Source: Anaerolineae bacterium
Lineage (GTDB): Bacteria; Chloroflexota; Anaerolineae; 4572-78; NAK82
NCBI GenBank assembly: GCA_025062175.1
Contig: JANXAX010000152.1
Location: 1-6,343 of the forward strand
Length of the DNA: 6,343 bases
Direction of reading: 5' to 3'
A program made the position numbers and the translations under genes. Positions 1-5,846 of this stretch are shown piece after piece. How positions within the stretch are numbered: the first letter of the stretch is position 1; each line of letters starts with the position of its first letter. Below the pieces are notes generated by a model. The model had not been told where the DNA came from and searched no databases. It saw nothing but the letters and a program-made list of their open reading frames with translations.

Positions 1-1
1 T

Positions 2-913
2 GCCACTGTGCGCACAGTGTTGGGACGGGCACGCCAGCTCCTGTTGCAGAAACGCGCACAGCGCATTCCGCCGGAGACGGACACCAAAGTGCTCACCGCA
101 TGGAATGGACTGATGATGAGCGCTTTCGCCGAAGCGGCGCGCGTTTTGAAGCGCCCGGACTATCTGGCGGTCGCACGGCGCAATGCCGATTTCGTGCTCC
201 GTGAAATGTTCCAGGATGGCCGGCTGTTGCGCGCATGGCGCCAAGGAACCGGGGCGCGGCACGGCGCCTACCTGGAAGACTATGCAGCTTATGCCGTGGC
301 ACTTTTAGCGCTCTACCAGGCAACCTTCGAGGTACGCTGGTTCCAGGAAGCGCGGGCGCTGGCAGATCTCATCCTGGAACGTTTCATCGATTCTGAGGGC
401 GGATTCTTCGATACGCGCGACGATCACGAGCCTGTGCTAGTGCGCCCCCGGCAATTGCAGGATAACGCCGTCCCGTCCGGCAATGCGCTAGCAGCGGAGG
501 TCCTGTTGCGGCTGGCTACCTATACCGGCGATCAGCGGTACCGCGAGGCGGCACAGGCGATCCTGCACGCTATGGCAGGACTGATGGAGCAACACCCGAG
601 CCATTTTGGACATTGGCTGAGTGTTGCGGCATACTATCTAGCACCGCCTGTTCTGGTCGCTGTGGTGGGTGCTCCCGAAGCGGTCGACACACACAAGTTG
701 CTGGATGTGCTCTTCAGTCGCTACCGACCTCACATCGAGGTTGTCTTCAGCGCACCCGAGGGCGAGGCAATGCAGTACATCCCGGCATTGGCAGGACGCA
801 CTATGCGAGATGGCCGCGCCACGGCGTATATCTGTCATGGTTTCTCCTGTCGGCCACCAGTTGTGGACGCGGCGGAACTCGAAGATCAACTGCAGCAGAC
901 CCTCTTGGCCTAA
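2..913 (+). CDS. YyaL/SSP411-family protein (DUF255, thioredoxin-like), C-terminal part only
   Basis: The reading frame is open from the left edge to the TAA at 911-913, so the gene starts outside the window. The GTG at 8 is not a real start. About 304 residues are visible of a family that is usually around 600-700 residues, with an N-terminal thioredoxin-like domain (not visible) and an alpha/alpha barrel of the 6-hairpin glycosidase/epimerase type. Family landmarks seen are DTKVLTAWNGLM near the visible start, GAYLEDYAAYA, the DNAVPSGNALAAEVLLRL segment, and the closing ATAYICHGFSCRPPV with its two cysteines. The biochemical role of the family is not settled; a redox or carbohydrate-related function has been suggested by fold only. 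The next gene follows after 48 bases in the same direction with no hairpin terminator visible, so read-through is plausible. The family call is firm and the function open. Confidence 0.88.
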   Translation, partial: ATVRTVLGRARQLLLQKRAQRIPPETDTKVLTAWNGLMMSAFAEAARVLKRPDYLAVARRNADFVLREMFQDGRLLRAWRQGTGARHGAYLEDYAAYAVALLALYQATFEVRWFQEARALADLILERFIDSEGGFFDTRDDHEPVLVRPRQLQDNAVPSGNALAAEVLLRLATYTGDQRYREAAQAILHAMAGLMEQHPSHFGHWLSVAAYYLAPPVLVAVVGAPEAVDTHKLLDVLFSRYRPHIEVVFSAPEGEAMQYIPALAGRTMRDGRATAYICHGFSCRPPVVDAAELEDQLQQTLLA

Positions 914-961
914 GAGGGTGGCACTTTCGCTTGAGGTTTCACACAATCGAGGAAAGACGCC

Positions 962-2284
962 GTGCGTGTCAAGTTTTGGGGCACGCGAGGATCCATCCCA
1001 TCGCCGGGGCTTCGCACGTTACGTTACGGCGGCAATACCATCTGCGTAGAGCTCCGCACTGATACAGGCCAACGGCTGATCTTGGACGGAGGCACCGGGT
1101 TGCGGGAGCTGGGACGCACTTTGGTCCAAGAGGCGGACGCGCTGGACCTCAACATCCTGATCAGCCACACCCATTGGGATCATACCCAGGGACTCCCATT
1201 CTTTGCCCCGATGAATCGCCCGGAAAACCGCATCATAATCTATGCTACATCGGGCACGGATAAAGATGTTATGGAAATCTTCACTCAGCAGATGGATTAC
1301 GCAAACTTTCCCGTCTCGTTGGAAGAGCGGCCGGGGCAGATCGCGTTCCGTGAAATCGGCGAGGAGGAGTTCACCATCGGGGACATCCGCGTGCAATCCT
1401 GCTTCGTCAACCATACGATTCTCACCCTGGGGTATCGCATCTCACATGGGAATGTCTGCATCGTGTATGTCACTGATCACGAACCCTTTGCTCCCAGTCT
1501 GTACCATTCCAATCGGGTGTGCCCAGATCTGGATGACATTGTCCATGCCGGGGATAGGAGGCATGTGCGTTTTCTGGCGGGTGCTGATCTGGTCATCCAC
1601 GATGCGCAGTTCACTGCTGCAGAGCTCGAGAGGCGGCGAGGATGGGGGCATAGCTCGTTGGAATATGCCGTGGAGGTGTGTGTCGCCGCAGGTGTCAAGC
1701 AGCTGGCTTTCATCCATCACGATCCTGACCGGAGCGATGAGGAGCTGGAACGCCTCGAAGCAGCCGGCCAGGCGTATGCCCGCCAGTTGGGTTCAGAGCT
1801 CAAAGTGTTTGCTGCCGCCGAAGGCAGCGAGATCGAATTGCCCGAAACCGGGATAGCTCTCGCAACACCGGTCCTGGCGCAAACTCCCAGCTTAGATACA
1901 AGGGTGCATGCGCGCATCCTGGTGGTGGACGATGAACCCGCTATGATGCAGTATCTCAGCATGGTGCTGATGCGCGATGGCTATGAGGTGTTACAAGCTT
2001 CGAACGGTTATGAGGCATTGACACTCGTACGCGAGCGATCTCCCGATTTGGTGCTGCTGGACGTGATGATGCCAGAGATGGACGGCTTCCAGGTCTTGCG
2101 CGAGCTGCGCGCGTCAGAAGAGTTCCAGGAGTTGCCGGTCATTATCTTGACTGCCCTGACCGCGGAACAGGACATTGTACGCGGCTTTGAGGGAGGCGTG
2201 ACGGATTATATCGACAAACCAGTCACACCGGCAGTGTTGCGCGCCCGGGTGCGACGCTGGCTGGTGAGTCGGGAAAACAGGTGA
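962..2284 (+). CDS. Metallo-beta-lactamase-fold hydrolase fused to a C-terminal response-regulator receiver domain
   Basis: The start is GTG at 962, with GAGGA at 949-953 eight bases upstream, and the protein is 440 residues. Residues 1 to about 290 form an MBL-fold hydrolase of the PhnP / cyclic-nucleotide phosphodiesterase-like group: MRVKFWGTRGSIPSP and YGGNT at the N-terminus, LDGGTGLRELG, and the metal motif HTHWDH with H69, H71, D73 and H74. Further likely ligands are H151, D172 and the HHD at 252-254. After a short linker, residues about 317-437 form a CheY-like receiver: acidic pair D323/D324, phospho-acceptor D367 in LVLLDVMMPEMDG, T397 and K419. All expected receiver residues are present, so it should be phosphorylatable. 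The natural reading is a soluble phosphodiesterase-type enzyme switched by a histidine kinase encoded elsewhere. The substrate cannot be read from sequence. A receiver at the C-terminus rather than the N-terminus is uncommon. The gene is tightly coupled to ychF downstream. Confidence 0.93.
   Translation: MRVKFWGTRGSIPSPGLRTLRYGGNTICVELRTDTGQRLILDGGTGLRELGRTLVQEADALDLNILISHTHWDHTQGLPFFAPMNRPENRIIIYATSGTDKDVMEIFTQQMDYANFPVSLEERPGQIAFREIGEEEFTIGDIRVQSCFVNHTILTLGYRISHGNVCIVYVTDHEPFAPSLYHSNRVCPDLDDIVHAGDRRHVRFLAGADLVIHDAQFTAAELERRRGWGHSSLEYAVEVCVAAGVKQLAFIHHDPDRSDEELERLEAAGQAYARQLGSELKVFAAAEGSEIELPETGIALATPVLAQTPSLDTRVHARILVVDDEPAMMQYLSMVLMRDGYEVLQASNGYEALTLVRERSPDLVLLDVMMPEMDGFQVLRELRASEEFQELPVIILTALTAEQDIVRGFEGGVTDYIDKPVTPAVLRARVRRWLVSRENR
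2279..2284 (+). promoter_or_regulatory. Ribosome binding site of ychF overlapping the upstream stop codon
   Basis: AGGTGA matches the anti-Shine-Dalgarno complement over six bases. It ends four bases before the ATG at 2289 and contains the TGA stop of the hydrolase gene (2282-2284). This suggests translational coupling and a single transcript for the two genes. Confidence 0.7.
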
Positions 2285-2288
2285 ACCT

Positions 2289-3428
2289 ATGCCTTTGCAG
2301 GTGGGGATTGTCGGTCTGCCCAATGCGGGCAAAAGCACATTGTTCAATGCGCTGACGCGTGCGCATGTTGCGGTGGCGCCCTATCCCTTCACCACTATCG
2401 AGCCGCACATTGGGGTCGCATCAGTTCCGGACGCGCGTCTGGACGCCCTGGCGCAGCTGATCAAGCCGAGCAAGGTAGTATCCGCCACGGTGCAGTTCGC
2501 GGACATCGCCGGCCTGGTGCGCGGGGCACATCGCGGCGAAGGCTTGGGCAACCAATTTCTCGCTGCAATCCGCGAGATGGACGCGCTGGCAATGGTGCTG
2601 CGCTGTTTTGAAGATCCCGACGTGCCGCATGTCACCGAGAACCTCGACCCAATCGCGGATCTCGAGGTGCTCGACCTGGAGCTCGCGCTGGCCGACCTGG
2701 CGACGGTGGAACGGCGCATTGAACGCACCAAAAGCGCGGCGAAGAGCAACCCCAAGGCGTATGAATGGGAGCTGACCACCTTGGCGCAGCTGCGGGATCA
2801 CCTGGGCCGTGGGCAACCGGCGCGCACCTTTGTTTCTGTTCCTTCAGCCGGCCACGCAGCCAAAGCGGAGGGTGGAGGCGAGGATGCGGTCCGTGCTTTG
2901 TTGCACGAGCTGTTCTTGCTCACGTACAAGCCGCGCCTGCTGGTGGCGAACGTCGGCGAGGACACACTGCCGGATGGCGGTCCATTGGCAGCGCGTGTCC
3001 TGGATGCAGCCGCGCGCGAGGGCAGCCAGGCAGTGGTATTGTGCGCTGAGTGTGAGGCGGCGCTGGCTGAGTGGCCGCCCGAAGAAGCAGCGGCATATCG
3101 TGCCGAATTAGGTCTCCGCGAGCCGGGCCTGGACCGTCTAGTGCAGGCCAGCTATCGCCTGCTCGACCTGATCACCTTCTTCACTGTTACCGGCGGGGAA
3201 GTGGTGCGTGCTTGGACACTGCGCCGTGGCTTGACTGCCTGGCACGCTGCTGGCCAAGTGCATAGCGACATCCAACGCGGTTTTGTGCGCGCGGATGTGA
3301 TCCGCTGGGACGAGTTGCTGGCCGCTGGCTCGTTAGCCCATGCCCGCGAGACGGGGCGGCTACGCTCCGAAGGACGCGACTACGTCGTGCAGGATGGCGA
3401 TGTGATCCACGTCCACTTCGTCGCCTGA
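2289..3428 (+). CDS. ychF: Redox-regulated/ribosome-associated P-loop ATPase YchF (OLA1 family)
   Basis: This 379-residue cytosolic protein belongs to the Obg-like YchF/OLA1 family. Members bind ribosomes, prefer ATP over GTP, and are linked to translation and oxidative-stress control. Visible motifs are the Walker A GLPNAGKST at 9-17 with the family's tail FNALT, the effector/switch region YPFTTIEP at 32-39, the G3 motif DIAGLV at 72-77, and NVGE at 221-224. NVGE takes the place of the NKxD of GTPases, as expected for the ATP-preferring branch. A coiled-coil helical insert spans about 130-210. A C-terminal TGS domain covers about 296-379 and ends in DYVVQDGDVIHVHF. It is slightly longer than the usual approximately 363 residues, mainly through a Gly/Ala-rich stretch near 185-200 in the helical domain. 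The start at 2289 is fixed by the AGGTGA site and by homology starting at residue 1. It sits four bases behind the hydrolase-receiver gene. Confidence 0.97.
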   Translation: MPLQVGIVGLPNAGKSTLFNALTRAHVAVAPYPFTTIEPHIGVASVPDARLDALAQLIKPSKVVSATVQFADIAGLVRGAHRGEGLGNQFLAAIREMDALAMVLRCFEDPDVPHVTENLDPIADLEVLDLELALADLATVERRIERTKSAAKSNPKAYEWELTTLAQLRDHLGRGQPARTFVSVPSAGHAAKAEGGGEDAVRALLHELFLLTYKPRLLVANVGEDTLPDGGPLAARVLDAAAREGSQAVVLCAECEAALAEWPPEEAAAYRAELGLREPGLDRLVQASYRLLDLITFFTVTGGEVVRAWTLRRGLTAWHAAGQVHSDIQRGFVRADVIRWDELLAAGSLAHARETGRLRSEGRDYVVQDGDVIHVHFVA

Positions 3429-3526
3429 GGTAAACACGCGTTCGTTTCTCCGATGGGGAATTGCACCCTGCGCGATGGCACTGAGCGAGGAGGCCTTGAG
3501 TCCCATGCAGGATGGAATGCTTCGAC

Positions 3527-3555
3527 TTGCCGAGATATGCATCGCGTGTTAGGAT
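3527..3555 (+). promoter_or_regulatory. Probable sigma-70-type promoter of the MFS transporter gene
   Basis: TTGCCG (3527-3532) and TAGGAT (3550-3555) are separated by 17 bases, each with four of six consensus matches. Transcription would begin near 3562, leaving a leader of about 35 bases before the TTG start at 3597. The 3429-3526 stretch between ychF and this promoter holds no gene and no terminator-like hairpin that I can see. Confidence 0.45.
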
Positions 3556-3583
3556 AGGTATTCGATTCTGCATACTCCTCATT

Positions 3584-3588
3584 GAGGA
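3584..3588 (+). promoter_or_regulatory. Ribosome binding site that decides the MFS gene start
   Basis: GAGGA lies eight bases before the TTG at 3597. The longer candidate TTG at 3582 has no purine-rich site ahead of it, and the ATG at 3590 is in another frame that closes after about 20 codons. This site therefore favours 3597. Confidence 0.55.
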
Positions 3589-3596
3589 TATGCCCA

Positions 3597-4784
3597 TTGT
3601 CCATCCGCGCCGAGACCCTAGCATCCACCGAGGAACGTCGCTTCCAGGCTGATCAGGTGATCACCATCGCTGCGGCGCATGCCGCCCACGACATGTACGC
3701 TGCTTTTCTCCCAGCCCTATTGCCTGCCCTGATCACCAAGCTCGCGCTTCCCACAGCACAGGCGGGGACGTTGGTACTCTTTCTCCAATGGCCCTCTCTG
3801 CTCCAACCCGTCATCGGCCACCTGGCCGACCGCATCAGCTTGCGCTACCTGGTAATCGTGGCGCCGGCCGTCACGGCCACTATGATGAGCTGGCTGGGAT
3901 GGGCGCCCGACTATGCCGTGATGGCCATGATGTTGAGCTTAGTGGGATTCAGCTCGGCCAGCCTGCACGCCGTCTCACCGGTGATCGCGGGTCAGCTTTC
4001 CGGGCGACAGCTGGGACGTGGGATGGGTCTCTGGATGGTGGGCGGCGAGCTGGGCTATATGATCGGCCCGATTATAGCGGTCACCGTGATTCGATTCACG
4101 GGGCTGAATGGAGTGGCTTGGCTGATGCTGTTTGGCCTCATCGCTTCGGTGATCTTGTCCCTGCGCCTGCGCAACCTGCCCGCGCAGCCGTCCAACCTCG
4201 CACGCCCGTTACCTTGGCGTGAAGCGCTGCGCGCGATGAGCGGCATAATGAAGCTGCTGGCTGGCATCGTCATCCTGCGCGCCTTTATCATCGCCGCATT
4301 GGTGACCTATCTGCCCACTTTCCTGACACGCGAAGGCACCGACTTGTGGCTGGCAGGGACGTCTTTGTCCATCTTTCAGATGGGCAGCATCGCCGGCGCG
4401 TGGCTGGGTGGCCCGTCGAGCGATCGTTGGGGACGGCATACAGTTTTGTGGATCTCTCTGACCGCCACAGCGGTGCTGATGGCGCTCTTTTTGATCACGA
4501 CGCAGGGAGCGCGCTTGGTGTGCCTCCTGCTGCTGGGGGTCAGCGTGGCAGGCACCTTTCCCGTGCTGCTCGCGCTGGCGCAGGAGGCGTTGCCCAGCAA
4601 TCGCGCACTGGCCAACGGCATCTATATGGCCATCACCTTCGCTATGGAGTCGATCGCTGTTATCTCTATAGGGGTCGTGGGCGATTGGGTGGGACTGCGC
4701 ATCGCCTACATCGCCATTGTGGCAGCGCCCTTGTTGTGCCTGCCGCTGGTGGCGCAGCTGCCCTCCGAAAAGCGCCGCGTATGA
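3597..4784 (+). CDS. MFS transporter, fosmidomycin-resistance (Fsr)-like
   Basis: This is an integral membrane carrier of the major facilitator superfamily, 395 residues from the TTG at 3597 (400 from the TTG at 3582) and close to the usual size for Fsr-type proteins. A short polar N-terminus is followed by about twelve hydrophobic segments. Landmarks, counted from 3597, are HAAHDMYAAFLPALLP (28-43) in helix 1, which resembles the HxxxDxY of Fsr, and the helix 2-3 loop GHLADR (74-79). WMVGGELGYMIGP follows at 146-158, and GGPSSDRWGR (271-280) is the equivalent motif A of the second half. By family it probably exports a small molecule using the proton gradient. The substrate cannot be told, and fosmidomycin itself is only the family name. 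The gene appears to be a separate unit with its own promoter. The TGA is at 4782-4784. Confidence 0.9.
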   Translation: MSIRAETLASTEERRFQADQVITIAAAHAAHDMYAAFLPALLPALITKLALPTAQAGTLVLFLQWPSLLQPVIGHLADRISLRYLVIVAPAVTATMMSWLGWAPDYAVMAMMLSLVGFSSASLHAVSPVIAGQLSGRQLGRGMGLWMVGGELGYMIGPIIAVTVIRFTGLNGVAWLMLFGLIASVILSLRLRNLPAQPSNLARPLPWREALRAMSGIMKLLAGIVILRAFIIAALVTYLPTFLTREGTDLWLAGTSLSIFQMGSIAGAWLGGPSSDRWGRHTVLWISLTATAVLMALFLITTQGARLVCLLLLGVSVAGTFPVLLALAQEALPSNRALANGIYMAITFAMESIAVISIGVVGDWVGLRIAYIAIVAAPLLCLPLVAQLPSEKRRV

Positions 4785-5083
4785 ACGATACGCTGTAGAG
4801 AAGATCGGACTACAAAACGGTGGAAAGGACGTGAGAGGCGTGAAATTCCCCTCTGAGAGCGCTGCTCATAGGCCGATAACCGGTCGCCTGCCGCGCGCGT
4901 CCTCCGCCTCCGGCTTTTTATAGACCACAGCTTCCATTCACCCCTCAACAATGAAAATGGGCCAAAGATGTGGGAATGACACCCGATATGCTCGATCACT
5001 CGGGCTGAACGGATGTTCGCAATGCACCACTAAAGCAAAAACACTTTTTCAGCGGACTTTTTCAACACTCTCCGGTGGTGCGG
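4785..5083 (+). other. Intergenic region without a supported gene
   Basis: No reading frame here has a plausible start or protein character. The minus-strand frame across 4706-4999 is low-complexity basic sequence overlapping the MFS 3' end. A CCGGC followed by a T-run (about 4910-4919) suggests a terminator, but I can pair only about six bases (near 4869-4874) across a large loop, so terminator support is weak. The right part (from about 5030) becomes AT-richer and leads into the direct repeat and promoter listed next. Confidence 0.5.
5043..5064 (+). repeat. Two direct copies of ACTTTTTCA upstream of a promoter
   Basis: ACTTTTTCA occurs at 5043-5051 and again at 5056-5064, a 13-base period. 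It lies about 20 bases upstream of the -35 box at 5084, roughly -76 to -55 relative to the expected start of transcription. That is a usual place for an activator site or UP-like element. The repeat is directly visible; its role is inference. Confidence 0.4.
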
Positions 5084-5112
5084 TTGTCAATCCGATCACT
5101 TTGTCTTATGAT
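5084..5112 (+). promoter_or_regulatory. Strong sigma-70-type promoter upstream of the XRE regulator
   Basis: TTGTCA (5084-5089) and TATGAT (5107-5112) each match the consensus at five of six positions and are separated by exactly 17 bases. Transcription is expected from about 5119. It would give a leader of about 190 bases before the XRE start codon at 5312, which is long for a simple regulator gene and holds several inverted repeats. Confidence 0.65.
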
Positions 5113-5121
5113 GCATTTACC

Positions 5122-5134
5122 TGCGTCTGACGCA
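5122..5134 (+). promoter_or_regulatory. Palindrome at the expected transcription start, operator-like
   Basis: TGCGTC-T-GACGCA is a perfect 6-bp inverted repeat around one central base. It sits about 4-16 bases after the predicted start of transcription of the promoter at 5084-5112, a typical repressor position. The one-base centre rules out a hairpin using the full arms and favours a protein site on DNA. Confidence 0.4.
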
Positions 5135-5141
5135 CGTGAGT

Positions 5142-5180
5142 GGCAGCGGAGTGTGGTGGCCTTAGAGGCTCCGCGATGCC
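5142..5180 (+). other. Stem-loop in the leader of the XRE regulator transcript
   Basis: GGCAGCGGAG (5142-5151) pairs with CTCCGC (5169-5174) and TGCC (5177-5180), giving ten base pairs interrupted by a two-base GA bulge and closed by a 17-base loop. The loop contains AGAGG (5164-5168), a possible ribosome site for the ATG at 5176 described in the findings. A weaker stem AACGG/CCGTT (5183-5187 with 5198-5202) follows. No T-run comes after either, so they are not intrinsic terminators. Confidence 0.4.
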
Positions 5181-5204
5181 TGAACGGTGCGCCGATGCCG
5201 TTGA

Positions 5205-5222
5205 TTAGAACTTGTATTCTAA
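5205..5222 (+). promoter_or_regulatory. LexA-like (SOS box-type) palindrome
   Basis: TTAGAA-CTTGTA-TTCTAA is a perfect 6-bp inverted repeat. Read as TAGAAC-TTGT-ATTCTA (5206-5221), it differs at one base from TAGAAC-N4-GTTCTA. The GAAC-N4-GTTC core is the LexA recognition type of Gram-positive bacteria and is also established for the Chloroflexota member Dehalococcoides. It lies about 90 bases upstream of the XRE gene. Identity as a LexA site is inference. Confidence 0.35.
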
Positions 5223-5249
5223 AATCATCCTAACATCAACCGACGTCTT

Positions 5250-5289
5250 TGTCAAATATGCCGAACATTATTATCCGGCATATCTGACA
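5250..5289 (+). promoter_or_regulatory. Near-perfect 14-bp inverted repeat immediately upstream of the XRE gene
   Basis: The left arm TGTCAAATATGCCG (5250-5263) and right arm CGGCATATCTGACA (5276-5289) match at 13 of 14 positions across a 12-base AT-rich spacer. It ends 22 bases before the XRE start codon. A possible second promoter overlaps it: TTGTCA at 5249-5254 with a weak TATCCG at 5272-5277, 17 bases apart. The simplest reading is an operator for autoregulation by the XRE protein. As RNA it would form a hairpin just ahead of a G-run (5294-5298) and could affect translation. The repeat is certain; the role is inferred. Confidence 0.6.
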
Positions 5290-5311
5290 TAAAGGGGGAC
5301 GACGCAAGGCA

Positions 5312-5704
5312 ATGACTCAACAACGGCTGGTGGAATGGATCGAGGCGGAGCGCAAGCGGCGGGGTTGGAGCCTGCGTCGCCTGGCGCGCGAGGCGGGATT
5401 GACGCCGGCGCAGATCTCTGAGGTGCTCAGCGGCCACTCACGGCCGGGCATCCGCTTCTATCTGGGGATGTGGCGTGCGCTGCACGTCTCGGTGGACTAC
5501 CTGTTGCAGCTGGCGGGGGAGTTGCCGCCGGGGCCGGACGAAAATCCCACCCTGCAGGAACTCATCCAGCTGGCGCGGCGTCTGCCGGCGGAGGTGCAGG
5601 CGGAGGTGTATCGCTATTGCGTATGGCGTTCTCAAGAGGCAGGCGCAATAGACGTGCCAAGCCGCGCGGCACCTGACCGCGCCGAAAGCGCCACCACAGC
5701 CTGA
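5312..5704 (+). CDS. Small XRE-family helix-turn-helix transcriptional regulator
   Basis: This is a 130-residue cytosolic DNA-binding protein. The Cro/C1-type domain covers about residues 5-68. The second helix is near SLRRLAREAG (20-29) and the recognition helix is TPAQISEVLSG (31-41), followed by the typical RPGIRFYLGMWRALHVSVDYLLQLAG. Residues 80-107 (LQELIQLARRLPAEVQAEVYRYCVWR) form a helical segment often seen after such domains. The tail from about 108 is Ala/Pro/Arg-rich and lies where the opposite-strand ORF overlaps. The ATG at 5312 is the only in-frame start because TGA occurs in frame at 5285. Its ribosome site is poor: AAGG is only two bases away and a G-run is 13 bases away. A 40-base inverted repeat directly upstream suggests autoregulation. 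Its target genes are unknown; the nearest candidate partner is the convergent minus-strand ORF. Confidence 0.88.
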   Translation: MTQQRLVEWIEAERKRRGWSLRRLAREAGLTPAQISEVLSGHSRPGIRFYLGMWRALHVSVDYLLQLAGELPPGPDENPTLQELIQLARRLPAEVQAEVYRYCVWRSQEAGAIDVPSRAAPDRAESATTA

Positions 5705-5807
5705 GCGCCCACCACAACGCACGCAGTCCATCCACCGGGCTGGGCCTCTTTTCCAGCCGGGGTAGCACGGTGACGAGCCCATCGGGGCAACGTCTCTGGA
5801 ATGACAT
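5562..5807 (-). CDS. Unrecognised small basic, Trp-rich protein (81 codons)
   Basis: I do not recognise this protein. Its support is the gene-start architecture: ATG at 5807, AGGAGG at 5818-5813 with five bases between, and a promoter at 5875-5847 placing the transcription start near 5840. The product is Arg-rich (13 Arg, one Lys). It has a segment LWWALRLWWRFRR at 31-43 with four Trp in eight residues, then GLARLLRLPL (49-58), which could form an amphipathic helix able to touch membranes. From about residue 64 it becomes Pro/Ala-rich and looks like antisense shadow of the XRE gene. The last 143 bases overlap that gene's 3' end tail to tail. Two other minus-strand frames in the same place lack any ribosome site. 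Alternatives are a chance frame over an antisense RNA, or a decayed gene end. Confidence 0.4.
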   Translation of the reverse strand: MSFQRRCPDGLVTVLPRLEKRPSPVDGLRALWWALRLWWRFRRGQVPRGLARLLRLPLENAIRNSDTPPPAPPPADAAPAG

Positions 5808-5812
5808 CGACC

Positions 5813-5818
5813 CCTCCT
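5813..5818 (-). promoter_or_regulatory. Strong Shine-Dalgarno site of the minus-strand ORF
   Basis: On the minus strand AGGAGG reads from 5818 to 5813, five bases before the ATG at 5807-5805. It is the best ribosome site in the right half of the window and singles out this frame among three overlapping minus-strand frames. Confidence 0.6.
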
Positions 5819-5846
5819 AGGCGGCATGCGTTGCCGTGTGCGGCAC

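Noticed and set aside
613..1062. 149-codon plus-strand frame across the end of the YyaL-type gene
   Set aside because: Out-of-frame shadow of two recognised proteins, Cys/Arg/His-rich.
4869..4919. Intrinsic terminator for the MFS gene ending in a T-run
   Set aside because: Only about six weak pairs across a large loop can be drawn, so it is not convincing.
4706..4999. 97-codon minus-strand frame at the MFS 3' end and beyond
   Set aside because: Basic low-complexity product, no ribosome site, partly antisense to the transporter.
5738..5758. GGCTGG/CCAGCC hairpin after the XRE stop as a terminator
   Set aside because: The six-base stem is real but no T-run follows, and it lies inside the minus-strand ORF. 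I would not call it a terminator.
5438..5827. 129-codon minus-strand frame opposite the XRE gene
   Set aside because: No ribosome site before its ATG at 5827, composition is Arg/Cys/His-rich noise, and most of it is antisense to the well-supported XRE gene. The frame starting at 5807 has the AGGAGG site instead.
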